Shown: piece by piece, positions 1-10,400 of the stretch | How the letters are laid out: every line of letters starts with the position of its first letter | Position numbering within the stretch: the first letter of the stretch is position 1 | From: Acidovorax sp. 69 | GTDB lineage: Bacteria > Pseudomonadota > Gammaproteobacteria > Burkholderiales > Burkholderiaceae_C | Assembly (NCBI RefSeq): GCF_002797445.1 | Contig: NZ_PGEP01000001.1 | Span: 4,402,501-4,466,500 of the forward strand | Reading direction: 5' to 3' | DNA length: 64,000 nt | Notes under the pieces: generated by a model | Database searches by the model: none | What the model saw: the letters and a program-made list of their open reading frames with translations, nothing else | What the model was told of the DNA's origin: nothing | Translations under genes and position numbers: made by a program

Positions 1-154
1 GTCGTGCTCCAGAACAGCGGCTTGGCCGCCTCAAATCATCGTTGTACGCAATGCAAGCCCCCGCGTGCGGGCCTCTATTATCAAGGCATAGGGAGCCGCC
101 TCTAAAGAATGACCTGTCAGCCCATCCGCGCAGCCGGGCAAAACCTGACCTGGA

Positions 155-1768
155 TCAAGGCGCGCGCACCGTGCGGCCGCGCTGGGCGACCGTGGCGAGC
201 GCCAGCACCAACGCCCCCAGCATCCACAGCGGCGCAAGCCCCCAGCGCGACACCCACCAGGCATACGGAGTGATCGCCCAGCCGCTTTGCGCGTCCACGC
301 CGCGCCCCTGTACCTCGCCCTTGAGTACGCCCCGGGTGTAGCGCGCCAACTGGTGCGTCACCACACCCCGGTGGTCGATGATGACAGTGGCGCCGGTGTT
401 GGTGGCGCGCACCATGGGGCGCTCGAACTCCAGGGCGCGCATGCGGCTGATGTGCAGGTGTTGGTCAATGGCCAGCGTGTCGCCAAACCAGCCGATGTTG
501 CTGAAGTTGACAAACACGGTGGGCGCTTGCGCAGGGTTGATAAAACGCGCCCCCAGCTCCTCGCCAAACAAGTCTTCGTAGCAAATGTTGGGGGCAATGC
601 GCTGCCCGGCCCAGGCAAAGGACGCCTGGCCCACGGTGCCCCGGTTGAAGTCGCCGAGCGGGATGTTCATCATGGCGGTGAACCACCTGAAGAACGGCGG
701 AATGAATTCGCCAAACGGCACCAGGTGGTGCTTGTCGTAACGGTAGGGTTCCGCCCGGGTGGAGGCACTCAGGCCCAGCACCGAATTGGTGTAGCCCTGC
801 GTTTCATCCCCCAGCGGGATACCCAACAAGGCCGCCTGGGGGCCTTGGGCGTAGCGCTGCTCAATGCCTTCCAGGTAGCCGGGAATCAGCTGCTGGGGCA
901 GCAACGGAATCGCCGTTTCTGGCGCCACCACCAGATCGGCCGTGGCATCTCGCAGGGCTTGTGCATACCACTTCAGCGCCACTGGCACACCGCTGCCCGA
1001 CTGGAACTTCTCGTCCTGCGGGATGTTGCCTTGCAGCAGCTCCAGACTCAGGGAAGGCGCCGGGCGCTGCGACGGTGTGTAGCAAAGATTGACCGCACAA
1101 AAGCGGTCCGCCGTGGCCGCAGCCAGCACGCCTGCGCCTGCCAGCAACACCACCCACAGGCGCCCGGTGCGAAGGTCGGGGCGACGCACCTGCACGGCGA
1201 ACATCGCCAGCATGGCGGCCACGGCCCCTATGCCATAGACGCCCACATGGCGCGCCAGCGCGGCGAACGGGCCATCCACATGCGCATAACCGCCAGCGCC
1301 CCAGGGAAATCCGGTCCACCAAATGCCACGCGCCAGCTCAGCCACCAACCAGAGCGCTCCGAAAAGAAGAGCACTCAATGCTTTATTGATGGGCGCAAGG
1401 CGGCAAAACAATGCCAATGCCGCCGCATAGTAGCTGGCCAGGAACGCCGCCAGCCCCAACACAGCGGCCACGGCCAGCGGTGCTGACAAGCCGCCGTAGG
1501 TGTGCATCGAAATGAACAACCACCAGAAAGTGCCCGCCAGCCATGCCGTGGCAAAGACGCCGCCGACGAGCGCGCCGCGTTGCCACGGGATAGCCACACC
1601 CACCTCCGGCCGCAACAGCCAGGCCAGAGCGGCCATGGAGACCAGCTGCAGCCACCACAGAGGCTCACCGCTCCACGGCCAGGCCAACGAAGCCGCTTGC
1701 GCCAGTCCGGCAGCCAAGGCAAGCAGCATCTGCAGGGGCCAACCCGGCATCGGAGAGACCCGCGGCAT
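155..1768 (-). CDS. lnt: Apolipoprotein N-acyltransferase
   Basis: Inner-membrane enzyme that adds the third acyl chain to the N-terminal cysteine of lipoproteins, the last step of lipoprotein maturation. About 537 residues. Several hydrophobic helices fill residues 1-225, followed by a periplasmic nitrilase-like domain. The catalytic triad of the family is visible: E284 (APETAIP), K346 (YDKHHLVPFGEF) and C396 (NICYEDLFGEE). The ATG at 1768 was chosen because it overlaps the corC stop by one base (TGATG), implying translational coupling; the frame stays open another 31 codons upstream, but those lie inside corC and look non-native. It is the promoter-distal partner of corC. Confidence 0.95.
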   Translation of the reverse strand: MPRVSPMPGWPLQMLLALAAGLAQAASLAWPWSGEPLWWLQLVSMAALAWLLRPEVGVAIPWQRGALVGGVFATAWLAGTFWWLFISMHTYGGLSAPLAVAAVLGLAAFLASYYAAALALFCRLAPINKALSALLFGALWLVAELARGIWWTGFPWGAGGYAHVDGPFAALARHVGVYGIGAVAAMLAMFAVQVRRPDLRTGRLWVVLLAGAGVLAAATADRFCAVNLCYTPSQRPAPSLSLELLQGNIPQDEKFQSGSGVPVALKWYAQALRDATADLVVAPETAIPLLPQQLIPGYLEGIEQRYAQGPQAALLGIPLGDETQGYTNSVLGLSASTRAEPYRYDKHHLVPFGEFIPPFFRWFTAMMNIPLGDFNRGTVGQASFAWAGQRIAPNICYEDLFGEELGARFINPAQAPTVFVNFSNIGWFGDTLAIDQHLHISRMRALEFERPMVRATNTGATVIIDHRGVVTHQLARYTRGVLKGEVQGRGVDAQSGWAITPYAWWVSRWGLAPLWMLGALVLALATVAQRGRTVRAP

Positions 1769-2652
1769 CAATCGGCGGCGCTTGTTTCTTGGACCTTGGA
1801 CACCTTGAACCAACGCACGGCACCCCCTTTGGTGTGCAGCACGACAAAGTGCAGGCCACACAATTGCAGGTGCTCGCCCCGCTTGGGCACATGGCCCATC
1901 TCATGGGCAATCAAGCCGCCGATGGTGTCAAAGCTCGCGCCAGGGTCGCTGCCCTGGATCTGTGCATCAAAGGCCTCGGAAACCCGCTCAACCGACGTGT
2001 CGCCACTCACCCGGTAGGTGCGATCAGCCAGTCCAAAGATATCGCCATCGTCTTCGGGAATGTCAAACTCGTCCTCGATCTCACCCACGATCTGTTCGAG
2101 CACGTCCTCAATGGTGATGAGCCCCGCCACACGACCAAACTCGTCAATCACGATGGCCAGGTGATTGCGGTTGCCCCGGAATTCGCGCAGCAAGTCATTC
2201 AGCCCTTTGCTTTCAGGCACAAACGCCGCAGGTCGCAGCAGGGCACGGATATTCAGCTCAGGAGCCCGCTGCAGCTTGAGCAGGTCCTTGGCCATCAGGA
2301 TGCCAATGATGTTCTCGCGCTCGCCCTGGTACACCGGGAACCGCGAATGTGCGGTATTGATGACGAGGTGCAAAAGCTCATCGAATGGGGCCTCGATGTT
2401 GACGAGGTCCATGCGGGGCGCCGCCACCATCACGTCGCCCGCCGTCATGTCAGCCATGCGGATGACACGCTCCAGCATCACGCGCGACTCGGCGCCAATG
2501 ACTTCGTTGTCTTCGGCCTCTGCCAGGGCTTCGATGAGTTCTTCCGTAGAGTCTGGCCCAGGGTGGATGAACTCGGCCACTTTCTGCAGGAAGGTGCGCT
2601 TGTCCTCCCTTTCGGGCGGGCGCCCGGGGTGCGCGGGGTGCGGGTCAGACAC
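1768..2652 (-). CDS. corC: CorC/HlyC family CBS-domain protein (YbeX)
   Basis: A 294-residue soluble protein of the CorC/YbeX family, linked to magnesium/cobalt homeostasis and, in E. coli, to ribosome metabolism. A CBS pair spans about residues 65-190 (MTAGDVMVAAPRMDLV, then FPVYQGERENIIGILMAKDLL, then VIDEFGRVAGLITIEDVLEQIVGEIEDE). A C-terminal CorC_HlyC domain follows (YRVSGDTSVERVSEAF, then TIGGLIAHEMGHVPKRGE). It overlaps lnt by one base. In many proteobacteria phoH, ybeY, corC and lnt are contiguous; here phoH and ybeY lie near 52 kb. The exact ion or ligand is not shown by the sequence. Confidence 0.93.
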   Translation of the reverse strand: MSDPHPAHPGRPPEREDKRTFLQKVAEFIHPGPDSTEELIEALAEAEDNEVIGAESRVMLERVIRMADMTAGDVMVAAPRMDLVNIEAPFDELLHLVINTAHSRFPVYQGERENIIGILMAKDLLKLQRAPELNIRALLRPAAFVPESKGLNDLLREFRGNRNHLAIVIDEFGRVAGLITIEDVLEQIVGEIEDEFDIPEDDGDIFGLADRTYRVSGDTSVERVSEAFDAQIQGSDPGASFDTIGGLIAHEMGHVPKRGEHLQLCGLHFVVLHTKGGAVRWFKVSKVQETSAAD

Positions 2653-2748
2653 TGTCTGGAGTGCAGGACGTGCGGTAGTGGATCAAGGCCCCTAGGATAG
2701 CGGATTGTCGTGACAACCGGCCGCAACAAGCGTCACGGCTTCGTCATT

Positions 2749-3486
2749 TCACTCGGCTGACTGGTGGCGGGCGTGCTGCACGCCGCTGCGCACTTCCTGC
2801 ACACTGGCCAGAAAGTCCCAAAACTGCTTGGCCTGCTTTTTGAGCTGGTAGTCCACCTCGGCGAACTGCTGCTCCACGATCTCGGTCATGCGGGTGTCCA
2901 GGCTGGCGGGAGGAATCTGCAGGTAGGCCTCGGACTCCGACCCGTCACGGCGCACCGTGGCACCAGCGTTGCGCGCGATCTTGAGCATGGCCGTGTTTTC
3001 AGACAACGCATGGATGAACACCATGTTCACGCCTTCGTTGCGGGCGTGCATCACGGCACGCTCGAACAAGCGCGCTCCAAACCCGCGGCCCCGGGCTTGC
3101 TTGAGCACCGACACGCCGAACTCGGCACAGTGCTTGTATTCGGGGTGCTCCGAAAAGGCCAGATGGGCCATCGCGATCAGTTCGAGCCGGCGGTTGTAGA
3201 TGCCAAAAATCTCATCCCGGTCAAAGTTGAGCTGTTCGGCATAGCGGCGAATCTGCTCGTCATTGGCGGCGTACCCAAACCGCAGATAACGGTCTGCCGG
3301 TTCAAGTTGGAGCAAATGCTGGGTGATCCGCTCGCGGTAAGAAGGACCCAGGGCGCGGATGGGAACCATCATGGGCACCTCCTGCTTGATGCGAATTTCA
3401 TGGACGGACGGGTGGCCCGTCACCGGGCGCAACATGTCCCGACCTGCGTGCCAGGATGCCTTGAGCCAGTCTTTGGTTGCGATCAT
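2749..3486 (-). CDS. GNAT family N-acetyltransferase
   Basis: A 245-residue protein with one GNAT fold at about residues 55-190. The acetyl-CoA pyrophosphate loop is recognisable as KQARGRGFGARLFERAV, followed by the beta5/alpha4 part (ALSENTAMLKIARNAGATVRRDGSE). About 45 residues precede the domain and a charged helical tail follows, so it is longer than a minimal GNAT protein. The substrate cannot be inferred. Its start at 3486 has a weak ribosome binding site; an internal Met near residue 39 (MVPIRALGPSYRERI) is an alternative start. Confidence 0.8.
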   Translation of the reverse strand: MIATKDWLKASWHAGRDMLRPVTGHPSVHEIRIKQEVPMMVPIRALGPSYRERITQHLLQLEPADRYLRFGYAANDEQIRRYAEQLNFDRDEIFGIYNRRLELIAMAHLAFSEHPEYKHCAEFGVSVLKQARGRGFGARLFERAVMHARNEGVNMVFIHALSENTAMLKIARNAGATVRRDGSESEAYLQIPPASLDTRMTEIVEQQFAEVDYQLKKQAKQFWDFLASVQEVRSGVQHARHQSAE

Positions 3487-3836
3487 GGCGCTTACTTTAA
3501 GGGTTTTCCCTGATCATTTCCAGCGAAATTTGCTGCGCTGCAACAAAATAGTGAGCCAACCCAATATCCCATTAAAACGGCATATTGCGCATTCAACATC
3601 TATATTTATAGCTATATATTCAATAGCAACAAAGTCGCAAATGCTGCCAGTGCCGTCGCCATGGCGACTGGCAAAGCGACTGTTTTGCAAGGTCGGCCCC
3701 GCCCGCTGCCTCCCTGCCCCAAAGCGTATAGCGGACCGGCAGTGGCAGCAACACTTCCGCCCCGATGAAAACCCGCAGAAGAGCCCTCAGCGCGCGGGCC
3801 TTGCACCGTGCTCAACACGGTCGGCGCACAGCGCCG
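3487..3836. other. Intergenic region, AT-rich in the middle
   Basis: No gene is supported here. The part at about 3560-3640 is unusually AT-rich and holds short palindromes such as TATAGCTATA, plus CAATAGCAAC. It resembles a degenerate copy of the dispersed Comamonadaceae-type repeat found elsewhere in the window. Because both neighbours are on the minus strand, the part near 3490-3600 should carry the promoter of the GNAT gene. Confidence 0.5.
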
Positions 3837-4319
3837 TCACACGGGCACGGCCGTGGTCGCCTTCACGCGGTCGAGCACAAAACTGGTCTTGCAGTCCTGC
3901 ACGCTGGGGTGCTTGAGCAGCGTGTCCATAATGAAGCGGCTGTAGTGCGCCATGTCGGCCACCACCACACGCAGCAAGTAGTCCATCTCGCCCGTGAGCG
4001 AGGCGCACTCCACCACCTCGGGCCAGGTCTGTACGCTCGCACGGAACAGGTCCATGGGATTGCGTTTGTGGCTTTCGGTGTGTTTTTCAAGCCGCACGTT
4101 GAGATACGCCGTCAGCCCCAGGCCCACCGCTTCGGGCTGCACCAGGGCCACGTAGCGGTGGATCACGCCGTTGTCTTCCAGCCGCTTGACGCGGCGCAGC
4201 ACCGCGCTGGGCGACAGGCCCACCTGTTCTCCGATGACGTCGTACGTCTCGCGGCCGTTGTCCTGCAGGCGGCGCAGGATGGCGCAGTCCAGCTTGTCGA
4301 GTGCGTCAAAGGCTTTCAT
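3837..4319 (-). CDS. Lrp/AsnC family transcriptional regulator
   Basis: About 160 residues, the usual size for this family. An N-terminal winged helix-turn-helix (LDCAILRRLQDNGRETYDVI through SPSAVLRRVKRLEDNGVI) is followed by the AsnC/RAM ligand-binding domain (TGEMDYLLRVVVADMAHYSRF, then LLKHPSVQDCKTSFVLD). The ATG at 4319 (MKAFDALDKLDCAILRRL) was taken because it matches the family N terminus; the frame is open 25 codons further but that stretch has no family similarity. It is transcribed away from the lipase genes. Its targets are unknown; the nearby hpd/phhA genes are plausible because Lrp-type proteins often respond to amino acids. Confidence 0.9.
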   Translation of the reverse strand: MKAFDALDKLDCAILRRLQDNGRETYDVIGEQVGLSPSAVLRRVKRLEDNGVIHRYVALVQPEAVGLGLTAYLNVRLEKHTESHKRNPMDLFRASVQTWPEVVECASLTGEMDYLLRVVVADMAHYSRFIMDTLLKHPSVQDCKTSFVLDRVKATTAVPV

Positions 4320-4417
4320 AGCGCAGGATTTTATGGAATCCAGGACTTTTGCGCTCAACAAGCTGAGGGCACGGGTATGTCCCGATAGTGACACCGGCCA
4401 CCTCCAAGAAAAATTAA

Positions 4418-5425
<1,008 letters not shown>

Positions 5426-5428
5426 GCC

Positions 5429-6412
5429 ATGACGACGCGCTCCCGTGCCTGGACAGTCGCCGCCTTGGCCCTCACCACGGCCGCCGTGGTGTGGTGGCTG
5501 GGCAGCCCCGCGTGGTCCGGGGCGGGAGACGAAAACCAGAAACTGGCGGGGGCGGCCACCGCGTCCTCCAGCGCTCTGGGCCTGCCACCGTCCGCGCAGG
5601 GCACGGACACCAGTTTCTTCGCCCGCCGCCGAGTCAGCAGCGCTGACGGCACGGCCGACCCACTGCTGGTGGATGGCCTGCGCGACACACTGGAAGCCTT
5701 GCTGATGGAAGCAGGCGACACCCGTGACCCGGCTGCGCTCAAACAGCGACTGGCTGCACTGGTGGGCCACCATTTCCCCGCCGCCCTGGCCACGCGTGCG
5801 CTGGCACTGGCCGAGCGCTACGTGGACTACCGCGTGGCCCTGGGCAGCTTGCGCGCGCCGCAGGACCTGACCGATCCACGCGCACTGCGCGATGCCCTGG
5901 AGGCACGCCACAAGGTCCGCCTGCAGTTTTTTGACGACACCGAATACGACGCCCTGTTTGCCCGCGAGGCAGACCTGGACCGCTACACCCTGGCGCGCCT
6001 GGAGATCGCACGCAACGCCCAGCTCACCCCCGAGCAGAGCGCTCAGGCCCTGCAGGCCGCAGACAACGAACTCCCCAAAGAGCGCCGCGCCGAACGCAGT
6101 GCAGCCACCGAACACATGGTGGCCGCAGCACAAACCGCCGCCTTCAATGCCAGCAATGCCGACGAGCGCGCCCGCTATGCAGCGCGCAGCACGCAATACG
6201 GCGAGGCCGCCGCCCAGGCCATGGCGCAACTGGACCAGAACGAGCAGCAGTGGAACCAACGGCTGGACCAGTACAGCCAAGCGCGTGCGCAACAAGGCGA
6301 AGGCGCTGGGCTGCAGCAACTGCGCCAACAGCTTTTCACCCCTGAAGAGCTGCAGCGCATTGACGCAGCCCTGGCCCTGCGCGCGCTCAGCACCCGCACA
6401 CCAGGCTCCTGA
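5429..6412 (+). CDS. lifO: Lipase-specific foldase (lipase chaperone)
   Basis: A 327-residue LifO/LimA-type foldase, anchored by an N-terminal helix (about residues 8-25) and otherwise periplasmic. The body is helical and rich in Ala, Gln and Arg. The family signature at the second mini-domain is clear: RLQFFDDTEYDALFAREADLDRY and QALQAADNELPKERRAE. In contrast the foldase motif RxxFDY(F/C)L(S/T)A is poorly kept: the matching stretch is R85-D-T-L-E-A-L-L-M-E. It starts three bases after the lipase stop, so the two are certainly co-transcribed. Confidence 0.9.
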   Translation: MTTRSRAWTVAALALTTAAVVWWLGSPAWSGAGDENQKLAGAATASSSALGLPPSAQGTDTSFFARRRVSSADGTADPLLVDGLRDTLEALLMEAGDTRDPAALKQRLAALVGHHFPAALATRALALAERYVDYRVALGSLRAPQDLTDPRALRDALEARHKVRLQFFDDTEYDALFAREADLDRYTLARLEIARNAQLTPEQSAQALQAADNELPKERRAERSAATEHMVAAAQTAAFNASNADERARYAARSTQYGEAAAQAMAQLDQNEQQWNQRLDQYSQARAQQGEGAGLQQLRQQLFTPEELQRIDAALALRALSTRTPGS

Positions 6413-6590
6413 GCGGGGATGCAGGTCGGGGGCGATACAACCGCCCCGAGCGCTGCCAACCTGCATCGCAATTTGATAATTCGCAAGATTCCTGCAAATC
6501 AAAGGCCAAAGCCTCTTGATTTCGCCAGAAACATGAGGCACGGCGCGCCTACAGTCCATGACATTCATCAACGAATGCCGGAGACACCCC

Positions 6591-7703
6591 ATGAACGCCG
6601 CCCTGCCGCAAACAGCTAGCACCCAGATCGAAGCCTGGGACAACCCCATGGGCCTGATGGGCTTCGAATTCGTCGAATTCACCTCGCCCCAGCCCGGCGT
6701 GCTGGAGGCGGTGTTTGAAAAGCTCGGCTTCACCCTGGTCGCCAAGCACCGCTCCAAAGATGTGGTGCTGTACCGCCAGAACGGCATCAACTTCATCCTC
6801 AACCGCGAACCCCACAGCCAGGCCGCCTACTTTGGCGCCGAGCACGGCCCGTCGGCCTGCGGCCTGGCTTTTCGTGTGAAAGACGCGCACAAGGCCTACA
6901 ACCGCGCGCTGGAACTCGGTGCCCAGCCCATCGAAATCCCCACCGGCCCCATGGAACTGCGCCTGCCCGCCATCAAGGGCATTGGCGGCGCGCCGCTGTA
7001 TTTGATCGACCGGTTTGAAGACGGCAAGTCCATCTACGACATCGACTTCGAATTCATCGAAGGCGTGGACCGCCGTCCCGTGGGCCACGGCCTGAACCTC
7101 ATCGACCACCTGACGCACAACGTGTACCGAGGCCGCATGGGCTTCTGGGCCAACTTCTACGAAAAACTGTTTGGCTTCCGCGAAATCCGCTACTTCGACA
7201 TCCAGGGCGAGTACACGGGCCTCACGTCCAAGGCCATGACCGCGCCAGACGGCAAAATCCGCATCCCGCTCAACGAAGAGTCCAAACAAGGCGGCGGCCA
7301 GATCGAAGAGTTCTTGATGCAGTTCAACGGCGAAGGCATCCAGCACATCGCACTGATCTGCGACAACCTGATGGAGGTGGTGGACAAGCTGGGCATGGCC
7401 GGTGTGCAGCTGGCCACGGCGCCCAACGATGTCTATTACGAGATGCTGGACACCCGCCTGCCCGGCCACGGCCAGCCCCTGCCCGAGCTGCAGTCGCGCG
7501 GCATTCTGCTGGACGGCACCACGGCCGACGGCACGCCGCGGCTGCTGCTGCAGATCTTCTCCACGCCCATGCTGGGCCCGGTGTTCTTTGAATTCATCCA
7601 GCGCGAAGGCGACTACCGCGACGGATTTGGCGAGGGCAACTTCAAGGCACTGTTCGAATCGCTGGAGCGCGACCAGATCCGCCGTGGCGTGCTGAACACA
7701 TAA
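6591..7703 (+). CDS. hpd: 4-Hydroxyphenylpyruvate dioxygenase
   Basis: A 370-residue Fe(II) enzyme that converts 4-hydroxyphenylpyruvate to homogentisate in tyrosine degradation. Two vicinal-oxygen-chelate modules are visible. The iron ligands are H173 ([13 protein letters not shown]), H252 (GIQHIALI) and E334 ([13 protein letters not shown]). The start at 6591 has GGAGA eight bases upstream; an in-frame ATG at 6558 adds 11 residues unlike the family. The 178-bp gap before it is AT-rich and probably holds the promoter. It lies upstream of a Bug-type binding protein gene and phhA. Confidence 0.96.
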   Translation: MNAALPQTASTQIEAWDNPMGLMGFEFVEFTSPQPGVLEAVFEKLGFTLVAKHRSKDVVLYRQNGINFILNREPHSQAAYFGAEHGPSACGLAFRVKDAHKAYNRALELGAQPIEIPTGPMELRLPAIKGIGGAPLYLIDRFEDGKSIYDIDFEFIEGVDRRPVGHGLNLIDHLTHNVYRGRMGFWANFYEKLFGFREIRYFDIQGEYTGLTSKAMTAPDGKIRIPLNEESKQGGGQIEEFLMQFNGEGIQHIALICDNLMEVVDKLGMAGVQLATAPNDVYYEMLDTRLPGHGQPLPELQSRGILLDGTTADGTPRLLLQIFSTPMLGPVFFEFIQREGDYRDGFGEGNFKALFESLERDQIRRGVLNT

Positions 7704-7717
7704 GACATCAGACATCT

Positions 7718-7729
7718 AGGGTTAACCCT
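7718..7729. promoter_or_regulatory. 12-bp perfect palindrome AGGGTTAACCCT
   Basis: A perfect 12-base palindrome, 15 bases after the hpd stop and 47 bases before the Bug-type gene. The downstream sequence contains TATACT, which could be a -10 element, so this may be an operator overlapping a promoter for the Bug/phhA part. It is too short for a strong terminator hairpin and has no T-run. Confidence 0.4.
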
Positions 7730-7776
7730 GAACAAATACCTATACTGCGCGCTCCCCGGAACTCAAAAGGATCCCG

Positions 7777-8745
7777 ATGTCGCTCCATAGCAAACTGTTC
7801 AGCATCCTTCTGGCCGGCGCGGCCACTGCCGCCCTGGCACAGAACCCGTCTGCCCCCCTCACCATCGTGGTGCCCTACCCCGCTGGCGGCCCGCTGGACA
7901 TCTCGGCCCGCATCGTGGCCGAAGGTGCCGCCAGCCAGCTTGGCCCCATTGCGGTGGAGAACAAGCCAGGGGCTGGCGGTGGCACTGGCGCTGACCAGGT
8001 GGCGAAGGCCCCCAAAACCAGCAACCAGTTGCTGATGGGCGCGGTGGCCACCCACGCGGTGAACCCTTGGCTGTACAAAAACGTCCCCTACAACGCCATC
8101 AAAGACTTCAAACCCATCGCACTCGTGGCCCGAACGCCCAACGTACTGGTGGTGAACGCGGCGCAGGCCGCCAAACTGGGCATCAAGACCACGCCCGACC
8201 TGGTGCAGTACCTCAAGAAGAACCCCGACCAGGCCAAGTACGGCTCGGGCGGCAACGGCAGCATCGGGCACATCTCGGCCGAGATGTTCAAGTCGCTCAC
8301 CAACACCAAGATGGGCCACACGCCGTTTCAGGGCTCCAAGCCCGCGCTGACGGCGCTGGAATCCGGCCAGGTGCTGATGGTGTTCGACAACCTGGCTTCG
8401 GCGCTGCCTCAGATCCAGTCGGGCAAGCTGCTGGCGCTGGGCGTGACCACTTTGAACCGCAACGAGGCGCTGCCCAACGTGCCCAGCATCAACGACAGCG
8501 TGCAGGGCTTCAACGTGTCCACCTGGTTTGGGCTGTTCGCACCCGCGTCGCTGCCCGATGCGGACGCACGCCGCTACGCCACGGCGCTCTCGGCGGCCAT
8601 GCACTCGCCTGTCGGCAAGGAGAAGTTCAAAAAGATGGGCATCACGCCCGAAGAGCTGACGCTCGACGGGTTTGCGCAGTTTGTGCGCTCGGAAAACAGC
8701 AAGTACGAATTTCTGATCCGGGCCGCAAAAATCAAGATCGATTAG
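7777..8745 (+). CDS. Bug/TctC family substrate-binding protein
   Basis: A 322-residue periplasmic binding protein of the Bug (tripartite tricarboxylate transporter receptor) family, very numerous in Burkholderiales. The signal peptide ends near ATAALAQ (residues 15-21). Family hallmarks are TIVVPYPAGGPLDISARIVAE, ENKPGAGGGTGADQVAKAP, GSGGNGSIGHISAEMFK and PFQGSKPALTALESGQV. Bug proteins usually bind carboxylates or aromatic acids. No TctA/TctB membrane partners lie beside it, so it is an orphan. Its place between hpd and phhA suggests, without proof, an aromatic acid ligand. Confidence 0.9.
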   Translation: MSLHSKLFSILLAGAATAALAQNPSAPLTIVVPYPAGGPLDISARIVAEGAASQLGPIAVENKPGAGGGTGADQVAKAPKTSNQLLMGAVATHAVNPWLYKNVPYNAIKDFKPIALVARTPNVLVVNAAQAAKLGIKTTPDLVQYLKKNPDQAKYGSGGNGSIGHISAEMFKSLTNTKMGHTPFQGSKPALTALESGQVLMVFDNLASALPQIQSGKLLALGVTTLNRNEALPNVPSINDSVQGFNVSTWFGLFAPASLPDADARRYATALSAAMHSPVGKEKFKKMGITPEELTLDGFAQFVRSENSKYEFLIRAAKIKID

Positions 8746-8810
8746 CCGCCGCGTGGGCAGTTGCGCACCACGGTCACGGTGCGCGGACCATGGCGGCAAA
8801 GGAGAAAAAA

Positions 8811-9650
8811 ATGGGACAAGCCCCTGTCGTCTATGGCCAATCCACCCGCCCACCCCGGGGCGATTACTCGCGTGCCAGCGAGGACTACACCTGCCCGCAG
8901 GACTACGCGGCCTACACCGCCGCCGACCACGACACCTACCGGCGCCTGTATGAGCGCCAGCGCGCGCTGCTACCCGGCCTGGCGAGCCAGGCGTTCATCG
9001 ACGCCCTGCCCTCACTGGGCGCGAGCGACCGCATTCCGCGTTTTGAGGAGGTGAACGAGCGCCTGTACAAGGCCACAGGCTGGGAGCTGGTGGGCGTGCC
9101 CGGCCTGATCCCCGAAGTGCCCTTTTTTACCTTGCTGGCCAACCGCCAATTCCCGGTGACGGACTGGATCCGCAAGCCCGAAGAGTTCGAGTACATCGTC
9201 GAGCCCGACATCTTTCACGACCTGTTCGGCCATGTGCCGCTGCTGTTCAACCCGGTGTTTGCCGACTATGTGCAGCGCTATGGCCAGGGCGGGCTGAAGG
9301 CGCAGGGGCTGGGGTCGTGCGAGATGCTGAGCCGCTTGTACTGGTACACGATCGAGTTCGGCCTGATCCGCGAGGCGGGGGAGCTGCGGGCGTATGGCGC
9401 CGGCATTTTGAGTTCGTCGGGCGAACTGGCGTACTCGGTGCAGAGCCCCGAGCCGCAGCGCAGACCGCTTCAGCTGGAGCGCACCATGCGCACGCGCTAC
9501 AAGATCGATACGTACCAGCAAACGTATTTTGTGATCGACAGTTTTGAGCAGCTGTTTGAGATGACGGCGGCGGACTTTGCGCCGATTTATGAGCGGTTGC
9601 AGGGGCTGCCGGAGTTTGCTGCGGATGAGCGGGATGTGGTGACGGCTTGA
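8811..9650 (+). CDS. phhA: Phenylalanine 4-monooxygenase
   Basis: A 279-residue pterin-dependent enzyme that hydroxylates phenylalanine to tyrosine. The iron ligands are the 2-His-1-Glu set: H136 and H141 in FHDLFGHVPLL, and E182 in YWYTIEFGL. The ATG at 8811 was chosen because AAAGGAG lies six bases before it; the frame is open far upstream only as a shadow of the Bug gene. With hpd it supplies successive steps of Phe/Tyr catabolism; the aminotransferase and homogentisate dioxygenase are not in this window. The trailing repeat at 9672-9694 forms a hairpin that may terminate the unit. Confidence 0.96.
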   Translation: MGQAPVVYGQSTRPPRGDYSRASEDYTCPQDYAAYTAADHDTYRRLYERQRALLPGLASQAFIDALPSLGASDRIPRFEEVNERLYKATGWELVGVPGLIPEVPFFTLLANRQFPVTDWIRKPEEFEYIVEPDIFHDLFGHVPLLFNPVFADYVQRYGQGGLKAQGLGSCEMLSRLYWYTIEFGLIREAGELRAYGAGILSSSGELAYSVQSPEPQRRPLQLERTMRTRYKIDTYQQTYFVIDSFEQLFEMTAADFAPIYERLQGLPEFAADERDVVTA

Positions 9651-9663
9651 TTTTTGAATGAAA

Positions 9664-9713
9664 TAGGGCTGTGGCGCTTATATAAAAAGCGCCAGTAGCT
9701 ATTATTTTTGTAG
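9664..9713. repeat. Dispersed repeat copy, probable terminator of phhA
   Basis: A copy of the window's dispersed repeat in reverse orientation. An 8-bp perfect stem TGGCGCTT / AAGCGCCA (9672-9679 with 9687-9694) is followed by TAGCTATTATTTTTG. The hairpin plus T-rich tail could act as an intrinsic terminator 20 bases after the phhA stop. Confidence 0.6.
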
Positions 9714-9824
9714 TATTTCGGTATCCATAACCGTTCGGTCTGAGCTTGTCGAAGCTGTGCGCTCACCCGACCGCATGCTTGGCTTCAGGGCGGAGGCCGA
9801 GGTGTGCGCCCGGCGGCGCAGTGG

Positions 9825-9870
9825 CTTTCTTTTGCTTCGCCAAAAGAAAGCCACCAAAGAAAAGGCGACC
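9825..9870. repeat. Left arm of a 46-bp inverted repeat
   Basis: It matches the reverse complement of 10355-10400 at 45 of 46 positions. It begins with the hairpin CTTTCTTTTG, CTTCGC, CAAAAGAAAG and ends AAAGAAAAGGCGACC. The two arms enclose 484 bases. Confidence 0.8.
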
Positions 9871-10354
9871 CTACACGCTGCGTCCCCACACGCCCTTGCG
9901 GGCGCGAGGGTAAACCTGCGGTGCTCGCGTCCAGCGGGGTCTCGCTCGAACTCGCTGCGCTCAGACAATCGCGAGCCCTGATCCGCTGGCCCCTGCGCTC
10001 CTCGGCGCATCCTGAAGGGAACCCGGGGGATCAGACATCCGCTCGGGCCATTGCTTCGCTGCGCTGCGCTCGGCCCCGTTTCGCGGGCGCAAGCGCTTAG
10101 CGCTGCGCAGCCTAGGCCGAGCGGAGCGATGGCCCGTGTGGATGTTTGGCTGTTCGGCTCCCCACCCCTGCTGGCTGCGCCTGCGGCGGGGCGGTTGCGG
10201 GGTGAGCATGGGCGTCGAAGCGCCCATGCCTCGTTGTCTAGCTCGCCGTGGCTGTTTGAACGTAGCGCGCAGCGCGAAGTGAGTTCCACGGCGCACCCCG
10301 CAACCGCCCCGTCGCAGGTCGCCCCGTAACGAAGCGAAGGGGTCGCAGACTGGG

Positions 10355-10400
10355 GGTCGCCTTTTCTTTGGTGACTTTCTTTTGGCGAAGCAAAAGAAAG
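10355..10400. repeat. Right arm of a 46-bp inverted repeat
   Basis: Reverse complement of 9825-9870 with one mismatch (GTGACT here against the expected GTGGCT). It starts GGTCGCCTTTTCTTTGG and ends with the same hairpin as the left arm. Confidence 0.8.

Noticed and set aside
1..154. Possible glyQ start at the left edge
   Set aside because: In relatives glyQ often follows lnt, but no GlyQ-like residues are visible in the 154 bases present, so no gene is called.
8067..8810. A long N-terminal extension of phhA
   Set aside because: The frame is open through the Bug-type gene by chance; the AAAGGAG before 8811 and family length fix the true start.
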